The notes beneath the pieces are model-generated. The model ran no database searches and had not been told where the DNA came from. It worked only from the letters and a program-made list of their open reading frames with translations. Shown piece by piece: positions 34,609 to 42,552 of a DNA stretch of 64,000 nt (positions within the stretch are counted from its first letter, which is position 1; each line of letters begins with the position of its first letter). Source of the DNA: Rhodobacterales bacterium HKCCE4037 (GTDB taxonomy: Bacteria > Pseudomonadota > Alphaproteobacteria > Rhodobacterales > Rhodobacteraceae); assembly GCA_015689645.1 (NCBI GenBank), contig WVSM01000008.1, forward strand, positions 1-64,000, written 5' to 3'. The position numbers and the translations under genes were made by a program.

Positions 34609-35148
34609 TCAGCGGCCGAACCACATTCTCCGCAGCGTCCGGTCCCGGACGACGAAATGGTGGTAAAATGCCGCGCCTGCGTGAAGCAGGACCGCCGGAA
34701 GGATCAGGCGCGCCCCGATGCCGTGGGGCGCGCGCGGCGGCAATTCGGACAGGTCCGGCAACGGCGCTGTCCCGAACAGGGCATCGGGCAGGCCACCGAT
34801 CACCGACATCGCGATGCCGCTGCCCAGAAGCACGAAAATCAGAAGGTAAAGCGCCCGGTGCATCCATCGCGCAAGCGCCTCCTGCCAGGCCGGAACCGCC
34901 CCCAACGGCGCGGGCTTCGACTGAACCCACAACCACCATAGAAGGCGGAACACGGTCAGGATCAGGACCAGGAACGCCACCGGAAGGTGGATGCGCAACA
35001 TCGCGACCTTTACGGTCTCCTCCACCGAGAACCCTGCCCTGAAACCCGTGACAAGAAGAACCAGGATCAGCAGCGCGCTGGCCCAATGGACCAGTTTCGC
35101 GGTGCGGCTGTAACTGGCGGCGGGATCTGGACCGGACGGTATCGACAT
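34609..35148 (-). CDS. Cytochrome b561 family protein
   Basis: A 179-residue membrane protein with four transmembrane segments and the expected heme-ligand histidines (LVHWASALLI, RIHLPVAFL, MHRALYLL, LHAGAAFYHHFV). The family moves electrons across or within the membrane, often from quinol. The N-terminus (residues 1-15) is hydrophilic. It is divergent from a MarR regulator with 55 bases between the starts, so it is the likely target of that regulator. Confidence 0.85.
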   Translation of the reverse strand: MSIPSGPDPAASYSRTAKLVHWASALLILVLLVTGFRAGFSVEETVKVAMLRIHLPVAFLVLILTVFRLLWWLWVQSKPAPLGAVPAWQEALARWMHRALYLLIFVLLGSGIAMSVIGGLPDALFGTAPLPDLSELPPRAPHGIGARLILPAVLLHAGAAFYHHFVVRDRTLRRMWFGR

Positions 35149-35189
35149 GGCTGGCCTCCAACGGAATCGCTCTATACAGTTTGATTACC

Positions 35190-35219
35190 TGATAATAAAT
35201 TACATGGCAATTAATATCA
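35190..35219. promoter_or_regulatory. Imperfect AT-rich palindrome at the MarR start
   Basis: TGATAATAAATT (35190-35201) and AATTAATATCA (35209-35219) are inverted repeats with one indel. They cover a good -10 (GATAAT, 35191-35196) and the first ATG of the MarR gene. This is the usual place for MarR autorepression. Confidence 0.45.
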
Positions 35220-35668
35220 TGTCACCTAAATCTCTTTCGATCCCGAAGTCCATTGGCAGGCAGCTCATTTTTGCAGCCTCCGCGGCCTCGGCTGTCGGCA
35301 ACAGAATACTGGAAGACCATGGGCTGACGCTGGCGCAATGGGCGGTCCTGCAATGCCTTTGGCGGAATGGAGAGCTCAGCGTGAAGGACATCGCCCGACT
35401 GACCGGTAACACGCCGCCTGCTGCGTCTCGTATCGTGGATCGGATGGTCGCCGCCGGCCTGCTCCTGCGTCGGCAAAATACCGCGGACCGCCGCGGCGTG
35501 ACCATTGCCTTGTCTGAACGGGCCGAAGGCATGCGCGAGCTGACAGAGGTCTTTCAGCAGGTCAACGATATCCTCCTCTCCGACCTGACGGAAACGGAAG
35601 CCGAACAGCTGTTCGACCTCCTTGCCCGGACGGAACGCGCGGGGCGTGACTGGCTCGACGGCGCCTAG
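35204..35668 (+). CDS. MarR family transcriptional regulator
   Basis: A 154-residue winged-helix regulator. The DNA-binding part shows LTLAQWAVLQCLWRNGELSVKDIARLTGNTPPAASRIVDRMV and the wing with the conserved RRQNTADRRGVTI. The start is uncertain: ATG at 35204 lies 8 bases after GATAAT with no ribosome binding site, which suggests a leaderless message; a second ATG at 35219 also lacks one. The stop shares the bases CTAG with the stop of the convergent DUF1772 gene. Confidence 0.85.
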   Translation: MAINIMSPKSLSIPKSIGRQLIFAASAASAVGNRILEDHGLTLAQWAVLQCLWRNGELSVKDIARLTGNTPPAASRIVDRMVAAGLLLRRQNTADRRGVTIALSERAEGMRELTEVFQQVNDILLSDLTETEAEQLFDLLARTERAGRDWLDGA

Positions 35669-36162
35669 CCGCGCGCCAACACAGCCAGACCCACACCCGA
35701 CAGCACCAGTGTCACGCCGGAGAACACCGTCCGGATCACATTGAACACCTGCCAGCGCGGCGAATAGTCCGCCCAGATGTCGCGCGCCGCTTCGATATCC
35801 TCGGGCACTTCGACCAAGGCCAACGCCTCATTCATCGGCACGTTGACCGCCATGGTCAGGATCAGGCCACCGCCGAGGTAAACCAGCCCTGCAATCGCGA
35901 ACGCCAGTGCCGCACCCCGCGCGCCGCCAGAATACGCCAGTGCAGCCGTGATGAGGCACGCAAACGGCGTGCCGAAGAACGCCGGTGCAAAGACCGCGTT
36001 GCGCACGCTGGCGTTCATGCCCTGCATCGCCTCGATGGCAATACGTGGGTCGATCGCATCCAGCCCCCACATGGTCGAGCAGACCCAGGCATAGAAGAAC
36101 CCGAAAATCGCTCCTGACAGGAGCAGCGACAGGAATGCGAAGGCGTAAGTAGCGCGGATCAT
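35665..36162 (-). CDS. DUF1772 (anthrone oxygenase-like) membrane protein
   Basis: A 165-residue protein with about four transmembrane segments. The pattern AFLSLLLSGAIFGFFYAWVCSTMWGLD at the start, GMNASVRNAVF and the C-terminal WNVIR-type block (WQVFNVIRTVFSG) fit DUF1772, which includes fungal anthrone oxygenases; bacterial function is unclear. The ATG at 36162 has GGAGG 6 bases upstream, better than the upstream ATG at 36222. It faces the TetR gene across a gap with two operator copies and is presumably repressed by it. Confidence 0.8.
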   Translation of the reverse strand: MIRATYAFAFLSLLLSGAIFGFFYAWVCSTMWGLDAIDPRIAIEAMQGMNASVRNAVFAPAFFGTPFACLITAALAYSGGARGAALAFAIAGLVYLGGGLILTMAVNVPMNEALALVEVPEDIEAARDIWADYSPRWQVFNVIRTVFSGVTLVLSGVGLAVLARG

Positions 36163-36234
36163 GACGGCCTCCGCACGGGACCGGGTCCGGTTTGCATGGC
36201 TTGTTTCCTCTGTTGAACGCATTGACGGCAGAAA

Positions 36235-36252
36235 CCGTAATTAATATTACGG
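36235..36252. promoter_or_regulatory. TetR operator, copy 1
   Basis: CCGTAAT-TAAT-ATTACGG is a perfect palindrome with 7-bp arms and a 4-base spacer. It lies in the DUF1772/tetR intergenic region, just upstream of the tetR -35. Confidence 0.65.
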
Positions 36253-36253
36253 C

Positions 36254-36282
36254 TTGCCAGAATCCGTAACCGTAATTACGAT
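36254..36282 (+). promoter_or_regulatory. tetR promoter
   Basis: TTGCCA (36254-36259), a 17-base spacer and TACGAT (36277-36282) match the -35/-10 pattern at 5 and 4 of 6 positions. Operator copy 2 fills the spacer and most of the -10, so binding would block transcription. Confidence 0.45.
36264..36281. promoter_or_regulatory. TetR operator, copy 2
   Basis: CCGTAAC-CGTA-ATTACGA keeps the same 7+4+7 layout with one mismatch in the right arm. It is 29 bases from copy 1, about three helical turns. Confidence 0.6.
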
Positions 36283-36303
36283 TACCAGTCAAGTGGAGAG
36301 GCC

Positions 36304-36894
36304 ATGAAATCTGAAAAGCAAGAAGAACGCCGCGCCGAGATCGAGGAGGCCGCCTACCGGATGCTCGGCGAAAAGGGCTATGCGGGCACGTCGGTGCAGG
36401 CGATTGCAAAGGCCGCGAAGGCCTCGAATGAAACGCTCTACAACTGGTACGGCGACAAGAAGGGGCTGATGGCGGCCCTCGTGGCGCGGAACACCGAAAC
36501 GGTGCGCGCAGCGCTGGCGGAGACTGCCGGAACCGACCCGTTTGACCAGTTGTCCCGCCTCGGGCCGGTGCTCCTCGGCATGGTCCTAGGGCCCCGCGCC
36601 GTGGCGCTGAACCGCGCCGCCGCCGCTGACACGTCCGGCGATCTGGGGCGCGCGATTTCCGAAGGCGGGCGCGAGGTTGTGGCCCCGCTGATTTCAGACG
36701 TCATGTCCCGCGCCATCGAAGGGGGTGACCTGTCAGGAGACCCCGGCGACCTCACCCAACTCTACCTCACCCTGCTGATCGGCGACCTCCAGATCCGCCG
36801 CGTCATCGGCGCGATAGAGCCGCCCGACGCGGACTTCTGCACGACCCGCGCGGAAACCGCACTTGCGCAATTGAAGGACTTCGCCGCGCCCTAG
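36304..36894 (+). CDS. TetR/AcrR family transcriptional regulator
   Basis: A 196-residue regulator. The N-terminal helix-turn-helix is clear (RRAEIEEAAYRMLGEKGYAGTSVQAIAKAAKASNETLYNWYGDKKGL), and the C-terminal domain is an all-helical ligand pocket typical of the family. The ligand cannot be inferred. It faces the DUF1772 gene, and two matching palindromes lie between them. A third copy of the same palindrome precedes the LysE-type exporter at 40.2 kb, which implies a small regulon for this protein. Confidence 0.9.
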   Translation: MKSEKQEERRAEIEEAAYRMLGEKGYAGTSVQAIAKAAKASNETLYNWYGDKKGLMAALVARNTETVRAALAETAGTDPFDQLSRLGPVLLGMVLGPRAVALNRAAAADTSGDLGRAISEGGREVVAPLISDVMSRAIEGGDLSGDPGDLTQLYLTLLIGDLQIRRVIGAIEPPDADFCTTRAETALAQLKDFAAP

Positions 36895-36901
36895 CCCCCA
36901 A

Positions 36902-37363
36902 CTAACCGCCGTAAGCCGCGTTGATCTCGTTGTGGATCTCGATGGCCTCTTCCGGCCAGGTCGACTTGATGTAGCTGAGGACCGCGATGATCTCGTCTTC
37001 TGTCATCACCTCGCCGAAGCCCATCATGTTGCTCCGGTAGTCGCCGCCGACAAGGGCCGCTGTCCCGTGCGTCGTGATCGCGATCAGGATCTCGTCTGCA
37101 TGGTGCCACGTGTGGCCGGTCTCATCATGGGGCGGCGCGGGCAGATAGCCTTCGGCGTCACGTTCCCGCCAATTCGGCGCGCCTTCCAGGTCGGCCCCAT
37201 GGCAAGACGCGCAATGCTGGTCGTAGAGCGTGGCCCCTTCCGCAACCACGTCGGCGTCCTGCCATCTCAGCAAACCCACCGCGGCATGTTCATCCGCAAA
37301 TCCGGCCTTCGCACCCAAGAGCAGCAGCGCGACTCCGAACGAACGCACGAGATTTTTCTGCAT
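36902..37363 (-). CDS. c-type cytochrome
   Basis: A 153-residue secreted single-heme cytochrome c. The signal peptide ends near residue 23 (AGFADEH). The heme motif CASCH is at residues 51-55, and a downstream methionine in the [10 protein letters not shown] block is the likely second axial ligand. The C-terminal [17 protein letters not shown] segment is of a type found in small soluble cytochromes. It lies 7 bases from the convergent tetR stop and is divergent from ispH. Confidence 0.9.
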   Translation of the reverse strand: MQKNLVRSFGVALLLLGAKAGFADEHAAVGLLRWQDADVVAEGATLYDQHCASCHGADLEGAPNWRERDAEGYLPAPPHDETGHTWHHADEILIAITTHGTAALVGGDYRSNMMGFGEVMTEDEIIAVLSYIKSTWPEEAIEIHNEINAAYGG

Positions 37364-37473
37364 TGTATCCTCCTGTTCGCAGCCTCTTCTGCCACCTTCC
37401 CCCTGCTGGAAGGCAAGCCCCCTCTGGACCTATTCGGACAAGGTGCTTACCTCTGACACGACAGGAGAGTGCC

Positions 37474-38424
37474 ATGACCAAGCCCCCCCTCACGATCTAT
37501 CTCGCCGCCCCGCGCGGCTTCTGCGCCGGTGTGGACCGGGCCATCAAGATCGTCGAAATGGCCTTGGCCAAATGGGGCGCGCCCGTCTATGTCCGCCATG
37601 AAATCGTGCACAACAAGTACGTGGTCGACGATCTGCGCGCCAAGGGTGCCGTCTTCGTCGAGGAGCTGTCCGAATGCCCCGACGACCGCCCCGTCATCTT
37701 CTCCGCCCACGGCGTCCCGAAATCCGTCCCCGCCGCCGCCGAGGCGCGCGAGATGATCTATGTCGACGCCACCTGCCCGCTTGTCTCCAAGGTTCATATC
37801 GAGGCCGCCCGCCACGCCGAGAATGGCCTACAGATGATCATGATCGGCCACGCGGGCCACCCCGAAACGCTTGGCACAATGGGCCAGCTGCCCGAGGGCG
37901 AAGTGCTGCTGGTCGAAACGGTCGAGGATGTGGCAACGGTCAAGGTCCGCGACCCCGAGCGCCTCGCCTTCGTGACCCAGACCACCCTCAGCGTCGATGA
38001 CACCGCCGACATCGTCGCGGCCCTTCAGGATCGCTTCCCCGCCATCATCGGCCCCCACAGGGAAGACATCTGCTACGCCACCACCAACCGGCAGGAGGCC
38101 GTTAAGGCCGCCGCCCCGAACTGCGACGCGATGCTGGTGGTGGGCGCGCCGAACTCCTCCAACTCCAAACGCCTGGTCGAAGTCGCCGCCCGCGCCGGAT
38201 GCAGCTATTCGCAACTCGTGCAGCGGGCCGACGACATCGACTGGCGCGCGCTGGAAGGGATCACCACCCTCGGCATCACCGCCGGCGCCTCCGCCCCCGA
38301 AGTCCTGATCGAGGAGGTCATCGGTGCCTTCGAAGACCGCTTCGACGTGACCCGCGAATTGGTGGAAACCGCCGTCGAGAACGTCGAATTCAAGGTGCCG
38401 CGGGTGCTGCGCGAACCGGCCTGA
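37474..38424 (+). CDS. ispH: 4-hydroxy-3-methylbut-2-enyl diphosphate reductase
   Basis: A 316-residue iron-sulfur enzyme, the last step of the MEP isoprenoid pathway, making IPP and DMAPP. The three cluster cysteines are Cys17 (PRGFCAGVD), Cys101 (DATCPLVSK) and Cys200 ([11 protein letters not shown]). The start ATG at 37474 follows AGGAGAG. Length is typical. It is convergent with the ferric reductase-like gene 15 bases away. Other MEP or prenyl genes in the window are ispE and a polyprenyl synthase. Confidence 0.97.
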   Translation: MTKPPLTIYLAAPRGFCAGVDRAIKIVEMALAKWGAPVYVRHEIVHNKYVVDDLRAKGAVFVEELSECPDDRPVIFSAHGVPKSVPAAAEAREMIYVDATCPLVSKVHIEAARHAENGLQMIMIGHAGHPETLGTMGQLPEGEVLLVETVEDVATVKVRDPERLAFVTQTTLSVDDTADIVAALQDRFPAIIGPHREDICYATTNRQEAVKAAAPNCDAMLVVGAPNSSNSKRLVEVAARAGCSYSQLVQRADDIDWRALEGITTLGITAGASAPEVLIEEVIGAFEDRFDVTRELVETAVENVEFKVPRVLREPA

Positions 38425-38439
38425 CACGGCGCACGCCCG

Positions 38440-39030
38440 CTACGGCCGCGCCCCTTTTCTCCACGGCTTCAGGCGGATCAGCACGACGGCCAGTGCAACC
38501 GCAACAATCCCGCAGAGCGCGACTTTCGTCACCGGCTCCATCGTACCGTCGATAAGAAGTGCGTGGAGGATTGTCCCGGCCACCGCCACCGATACGAGCG
38601 CCGAATGCCCTGCCCGCCAGACCCGCAGCCGCAAACGGCGCCGAAAGACGGCCAGAAGCGCAGCACCAAAAACCGCCCACATCGCCAGCACACCCCAGAC
38701 CGAGAATGGCGTGGGCGACCGTAGAAGCAGGACGTCCACCACGTCCGGCGGGCTGAAGATCCACAGGCCCGCAACATGCACCACGACCATGGCCACGAGT
38801 GCCATGCCCACGATTCGATGCACCCTCCGCCCACGGAACCGTTCCAATCCCGGCAAGACCCCGCCAGCGAGCAAAGGTTGCACCAGCATCAGGCAGAGCC
38901 CGGCGATCCCTGCAAAGCCCGCGACAATGTAGATCGGTTGGCGATATTGCAGCAGCGGGCTGATTCCGGCGGCGACCAGAGGGGCCGCGACGGCCAGACC
39001 CACCGCCGCCCAGATCAAGACTGCCCTCAC
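38440..39030 (-). CDS. Ferric reductase-like transmembrane protein
   Basis: A 196-residue membrane protein with about six hydrophobic segments, similar to the transmembrane heme domain of ferric reductases but without the FAD/NAD(P) domain. Histidines suited to heme binding are in FRGRRVHRIVG, MVVVHVAGLW, WRAGHSAL and TILHALL. The start is a GTG at 39030, 3 bases after the stop of the dioxygenase-like gene, so the two genes form one operon and probably one system. Confidence 0.8.
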   Translation of the reverse strand: MRAVLIWAAVGLAVAAPLVAAGISPLLQYRQPIYIVAGFAGIAGLCLMLVQPLLAGGVLPGLERFRGRRVHRIVGMALVAMVVVHVAGLWIFSPPDVVDVLLLRSPTPFSVWGVLAMWAVFGAALLAVFRRRLRLRVWRAGHSALVSVAVAGTILHALLIDGTMEPVTKVALCGIVAVALAVVLIRLKPWRKGARP

Positions 39031-39033
39031 GCT

Positions 39034-39519
39034 TCAGACCGGTTGCAGCACGAAATGCGCCTCCAGCCTCGTCTGGTCCGGGCTGTCCATCAGTGGGCGC
39101 AGAAAGACGGTCTGGAAGTCTGGGCTGTCATAGGCAAGGTGCCCGTGGGCCTGCCCGAAGGCCGGCACGATCTGCGGCATGTCCATGGTGAAGACCCCGT
39201 TCTCGTCGGTCAGCGTCGCGCCGTGGCTGGCGGCGTCGCGTTCATGGCCCTCCGTCGTGTGCGCCCAGATCTGGATGCGCTGCCCGGCCAGCGGGGCACC
39301 GTCGCCCGCGCGCCGGACGGTGCCCGTCATGGTGAACCCGCCACCGCCGATCCGTTCCACGACGGGCGCGCCGGGGCGGTAATTGTTGGCCCCGCCGCGC
39401 ATGGTCTCGGTCGGGGCGAGGGCTTGGGCGCGGGCCGGTACCGTGCCAATCAGCCCTGACGCCATCAAGGCTCCACCGCCCGCAAGCAAGGTTCGTCTTT
39501 CGATCCGTCCAATCTTCAT
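39034..39519 (-). CDS. Exported intradiol dioxygenase-like protein
   Basis: A 161-residue protein with a twin-arginine-type signal (IERRTLLAGGGALM). The mature domain matches the intradiol ring-cleavage dioxygenase fold: the TGTVRRAGDGAPLAGQRIQIWAHT block and GHLAYD near the end. Two tyrosines that bind iron in true intradiol enzymes are not seen at the expected places; the HGH block is the remnant of the usual HIH. It may therefore bind a metal differently or act otherwise. The start at 39519 has GGAGG nearby. It is co-transcribed with the heme membrane protein. Confidence 0.75.
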   Translation of the reverse strand: MKIGRIERRTLLAGGGALMASGLIGTVPARAQALAPTETMRGGANNYRPGAPVVERIGGGGFTMTGTVRRAGDGAPLAGQRIQIWAHTTEGHERDAASHGATLTDENGVFTMDMPQIVPAFGQAHGHLAYDSPDFQTVFLRPLMDSPDQTRLEAHFVLQPV

Positions 39520-39645
39520 TGCGTCGGCCTCCACTAGGTTCTGTCTGGCTCGAAGGGAAATGTAGGCCGGAACTGCCATGACCCCAAATCACGATGACCG
39601 GATCGCACCCTTGGCTCCCCCGCCGTTCCGGCGCATCCTGCGGCC

Positions 39646-40110
39646 ATGCCGACGCCTTTCGATCCTATGGAGGTTCTTGCCCTCCCGCTGATGGCCAACC
39701 TCGCCACGGTCAGCGCCGATGGTGCGCCCCGAAATGCCCCGGTCTGGTTCGCGTGGGAAGCTGACGCCCTCTGGATGCTGTCTGACCGGTCTTCGTCCTC
39801 CGCGCGCCGGATCGAGGCCGACCCGCGCGTAGCGGTCGAGATCGTCCATTACGACAATGCCGCCGGACTTCTCCGCCATGTCGGCCTGCGGGGCGCGGCG
39901 ACCATCGAACCGATGGATCGGGACCTGTTCCGTCGCCTACTGCGCCGCTACCTCGGGCCCGAAGAGGACCAGAATCCTTGGTTCATCGAGACTGTCGCAC
40001 GGATAGACGACCCCGATGGCCGGCTCATCCGGCTGGAACCAGAGGGAATTTTCACCAATGATGTGAGTTTCTTCCGAACTGGTCCGGCGCTTGCCACCGA
40101 CACGCGGTGA
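39646..40110 (+). CDS. Pyridoxamine 5'-phosphate oxidase-like (FMN split-barrel) protein
   Basis: A 154-residue flavin-binding split-barrel protein. Typical early strands MANLATVSADGAPRNAPVWFAWEADALWMLSD are present, followed by SARRIEADPRVAVEI. Such proteins bind FMN or F420 and reduce varied substrates; it is not the PdxH oxidase itself. It starts 127 bases from the exported dioxygenase-like gene and is followed by the LysE exporter after 60 bases. Confidence 0.8.
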   Translation: MPTPFDPMEVLALPLMANLATVSADGAPRNAPVWFAWEADALWMLSDRSSSSARRIEADPRVAVEIVHYDNAAGLLRHVGLRGAATIEPMDRDLFRRLLRRYLGPEEDQNPWFIETVARIDDPDGRLIRLEPEGIFTNDVSFFRTGPALATDTR

Positions 40111-40149
40111 ACCCGACGCTTGCGACCCGTGTCGAAACCTGCAAAGCTA

Positions 40150-40167
40150 CCGTAACCATCGTTACGG
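40150..40167. promoter_or_regulatory. TetR operator, distant copy 3
   Basis: CCGTAAC-CATC-GTTACGG repeats the layout of the tetR operators (7+4+7, CCGTAAY and RTTACGG) and is a perfect palindrome. It ends 9 bases before the likely start of the LysE-type gene, 3.9 kb from tetR. Confidence 0.6.
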
Positions 40168-40176
40168 ATAATGCCA

Positions 40177-40791
40177 ATGCTCTCGACCCAATTCCTCCTC
40201 ACAGCCTTCGTCGTCGTGATCGCCCCCGGAACGGGCGTGCTCTACACGCTGGCGCTCGGCCTTGGCCGGGGCCGCCGCGCGGCGCTCTGGGCGGCCTTGG
40301 GGTGCACCTTCGGCATCATTCCACATCTGCTCGCGGCCACGCTTGGCCTCGCCGCCGTGCTCCACACCTCGGCGCTGCTGTTCAACGTGGTGAAATTCGC
40401 GGGCGTGGCCTACCTTCTCTACCTCGCCTACAGCGCCCTGAGCTCCGGTGGGGCACTGGCCGTGGAGCCGTCCACCAACACCGAGCCCGGCTTCGCCATC
40501 GCCCGGCGCGGCGCGCTCATCAACATCCTCAACCCGAAACTCTCGATCTTCTTCCTGTCGCTGCTCACGCCCTTCCTGTCCGGCAACCCCGAGACCGTCA
40601 CGCAGGAGATCGTGACCCTCGGGTCCGTCTTCATGGCGATGACCTTCGTTGTATTCGTACTCTACGGTCTCTTCGCGGCACAGGCGCGGGCCCGCATCCT
40701 CGCCTCCGCCCGGATCATGGCATGGCTCAACCGCTCCTTCGCGGCGATCTTCGCGCTTCTCGCAGGACGCCTGGCGCTGGAGCGGGCCTGA
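40177..40791 (+). CDS. LysE family amino acid/metabolite exporter
   Basis: A 204-residue membrane protein with about six transmembrane segments and the LysE-family start MLSTQFLLTAFVVVIAPGTGVLYTLALG. The hydrophilic loop after the third segment leads into the conserved block RRGALINILNPKLSIFFLS. The substrate is unknown. I chose the ATG at 40177 because the family begins there; an ATG at 40171 adds two residues. GATAAT at 40167-40172 lies just before it with no ribosome binding site, which suggests a leaderless transcript. The TetR operator directly precedes it. Confidence 0.85.
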   Translation: MLSTQFLLTAFVVVIAPGTGVLYTLALGLGRGRRAALWAALGCTFGIIPHLLAATLGLAAVLHTSALLFNVVKFAGVAYLLYLAYSALSSGGALAVEPSTNTEPGFAIARRGALINILNPKLSIFFLSLLTPFLSGNPETVTQEIVTLGSVFMAMTFVVFVLYGLFAAQARARILASARIMAWLNRSFAAIFALLAGRLALERA

Positions 40792-40793
40792 TC

Positions 40794-40815
40794 CATCTTT
40801 GTTCAACAAATATGC
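40794..40815 (+). repeat. CATCTTTGTTC-type 3' element, copy A
   Basis: CATCTTTGTTCAACAAATAT begins 2 bases after the LysE-type stop, in the same orientation. It matches copy B at 49211 closely (CATCTTTGTTC, then AAATATGC) and copy C at 25146. Confidence 0.6.
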
Positions 40816-40942
40816 AAACTCCACGGCAGCCACAGGCGCACCGGTCCCGGCGGGCCTGCCATGGCGCGACGGGGTGGGCGAGCGGGCGGCGCGGCATGCC
40901 AGGCCCTTGCCCATCATCGCCACCCGCGCCAAATAGAGCTCC

Positions 40943-41401
40943 ATGTCCCGTATCCCCGCCTCTGCCCTTGTCCTCGGCCTCGCAGGCCTGATCCCCTTCC
41001 TTTGGGGTGCCGCAACGGCCGTCGCGATCACCGTCACCTATCTCCAGCTTCCGATCATCCTCCTGATCTACAGCGGCGTCCCGATCCTCGTGCATTACGG
41101 CATGATCATCCTGTGTTTCATGGCGGGCGTGATCTGGGGCTTCGCGGCGAAGGAGGGCGGTCCGTGGATGCCGATCGGCCTGACCCTTTCCGTGTTGCCC
41201 GCGCTCTTGATGTTCTTCGTGTTCAGCCTGCCGATGGTCACGCAACTCCTTGCGTTGATCCTCGGGTTCGTCGGCCTTCTCGCGGTGGACTGGGCCTGCC
41301 AGCGCAAGGGGCTCGCGCCGGAATGGTGGATGTCGCTGCGCCTGATCCTGACGACGGTGGTGGTCTTCTGCCTCGGCATCGGCGCGGCGTTCGCGCCGTG
41401 A
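40943..41401 (+). CDS. DUF3429 membrane protein
   Basis: A 152-residue membrane protein resembling the DUF3429 family (SALVLGLAGLIPFLWGAA at the start), with about five hydrophobic segments and few charged residues. Function unknown. Its stop overlaps the methyltransferase start (TGATG), so the two genes are coupled, and rnhA overlaps the latter in turn. A 151-base gap before it contains the copy A repeat and no gene. Confidence 0.8.
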   Translation: MSRIPASALVLGLAGLIPFLWGAATAVAITVTYLQLPIILLIYSGVPILVHYGMIILCFMAGVIWGFAAKEGGPWMPIGLTLSVLPALLMFFVFSLPMVTQLLALILGFVGLLAVDWACQRKGLAPEWWMSLRLILTTVVVFCLGIGAAFAP

Positions 41402-41997
41402 TGGACCGGCAGACCATCAACATCTACGAGGCTGAAGCGGCGCGATATGCCGGGCTGCCGATCACCGGGACGCAGCGCGCTGCGATCACGCGGTTCCTGT
41501 CGATGCTGCCGCAGAAGGCGACGATCCTCGATGCGGGCTGCGGGCCCGGGATCCATGCCGAAGCGATGCTCTCCGCCGGCCATGATGTCCACGGGATCGA
41601 CCCGACGCGGGCCTTCGTGACCGACGCACTCTCGCGGGGCGTCAATGCGCGGCTGGGGACGTTCGACGATATCTCCGGCGAGGCGATCTTCGACGGGATC
41701 TTCGCCAGCTTCAGCCTGCTTCACGCGCCGCGGGCCGATCTGCCGCGGCATCTGGCGGCGATGGTCACGGCGCTGAAACCGAAGGGCGCGCTGTTTGTCG
41801 GCATGAAATCCGGCTCGGGCGAGAGCCGGGACCGGATCGGGCGGCGCTATACTTACGTGACCGAGCTTGAAATGCGCCGCCTTCTGCGCGATCTGGGCGC
41901 GGACGTGATCCATGTCGATACGGGCGAGGAGGCTGGCCTGTCCGGCGAGGTCGCGCCCTATTTCCTGATGTTTGCCCGAGGACCCGCCGATGCCTGA
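41401..41997 (+). CDS. Class I SAM-dependent methyltransferase
   Basis: A 198-residue methyltransferase with the SAM-binding motif [16 protein letters not shown], an acidic residue at the end of beta-2 (GIDPT) and the later [15 protein letters not shown] block. The substrate is not clear from sequence. The ATG at 41401 overlaps the previous stop, and the rnhA start lies inside its last codons. The order methyltransferase-rnhA near ispH is common in this group. Confidence 0.85.
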   Translation: MDRQTINIYEAEAARYAGLPITGTQRAAITRFLSMLPQKATILDAGCGPGIHAEAMLSAGHDVHGIDPTRAFVTDALSRGVNARLGTFDDISGEAIFDGIFASFSLLHAPRADLPRHLAAMVTALKPKGALFVGMKSGSGESRDRIGRRYTYVTELEMRRLLRDLGADVIHVDTGEEAGLSGEVAPYFLMFARGPADA

Positions 41998-42439
41998 TCT
42001 CTACGCCTATACCGATGGCGCCTGCTCCGGAAACCCGGGGCCGGGCGGGTGGGGGGCGCTGTTGCAGGCGAAGGAGGGCGAGACCGTTCTGAAGGAGCGG
42101 GAGCTGAAGGGCGGCGAGGCGGAGACGACGAACAACCGGATGGAACTTCTTGCCGCGATCCACGCGCTGGAGGCGCTGGACCGGCCGTCTAGCCTGACGG
42201 TGGTGACCGACAGCGCCTACGTGAAGAACGGGATTACCGGCTGGCTGCATGGGTGGAAGCGGAACGGGTGGAAAACCTCGACCAAGAAGCCCGTCAAGAA
42301 CGTGGAGCTGTGGCAGCGCCTCGACGAGGCCGCCGCCCGGCATGACGTGACGTGGGAGTGGGTGAAGGGCCATGCGGGGCACCCGGAGAACGAGCGGGCG
42401 GACGAGCTGGCGCGGGCGGGCATGGCGCCGTTCAAGTAG
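41990..42439 (+). CDS. rnhA: Ribonuclease HI
   Basis: A 149-residue RNase H that cuts RNA in RNA-DNA hybrids. The catalytic residues are Asp9 in [16 protein letters not shown], Glu in [11 protein letters not shown] and Asp in VVTDSAYV, with a further acidic site in [14 protein letters not shown]. The start ATG at 41990, with GAGGA upstream, overlaps the methyltransferase stop. It ends the short operon. Confidence 0.97.
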   Translation: MPDLYAYTDGACSGNPGPGGWGALLQAKEGETVLKERELKGGEAETTNNRMELLAAIHALEALDRPSSLTVVTDSAYVKNGITGWLHGWKRNGWKTSTKKPVKNVELWQRLDEAAARHDVTWEWVKGHAGHPENERADELARAGMAPFK

Positions 42440-42453
42440 GGAGAACGCGGGTT

Positions 42454-42469
42454 TGTGCAAGCTTGCACA
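42454..42469. promoter_or_regulatory. Perfect 16-bp palindrome TGTGCAAG/CTTGCACA
   Basis: A fully self-complementary 16-mer in an AT-rich gap after rnhA. It is centred about 47 bases before the likely transcription start of the TRIC gene. This is a typical spot for an activator or a dual regulator. Confidence 0.55.
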
Positions 42470-42495
42470 CCCATATCAAGTATTTGAAAAGAATA

Positions 42496-42501
42496 TATAA
42501 T
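42496..42501 (+). promoter_or_regulatory. Consensus -10 of the TRIC gene
   Basis: TATAAT, a perfect -10, lies 52 bases before the TRIC start. No good -35 is 16-18 bases upstream, but the palindrome at 42454-42469 is nearby. This fits activator-dependent transcription. Confidence 0.5.
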
Positions 42502-42552
42502 GACGATTCCGTTAGGATTTCGTTTACCAAGATTTCCGGGTAAAAGACCCCT

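Noticed and set aside
40861-41997. A 378-codon plus-strand frame starting at 40861 and running through the DUF3429 gene
   Set aside because: Its first 180 codons are an out-of-frame shadow of the DUF3429 gene; only its last part, from 41401, is the methyltransferase.
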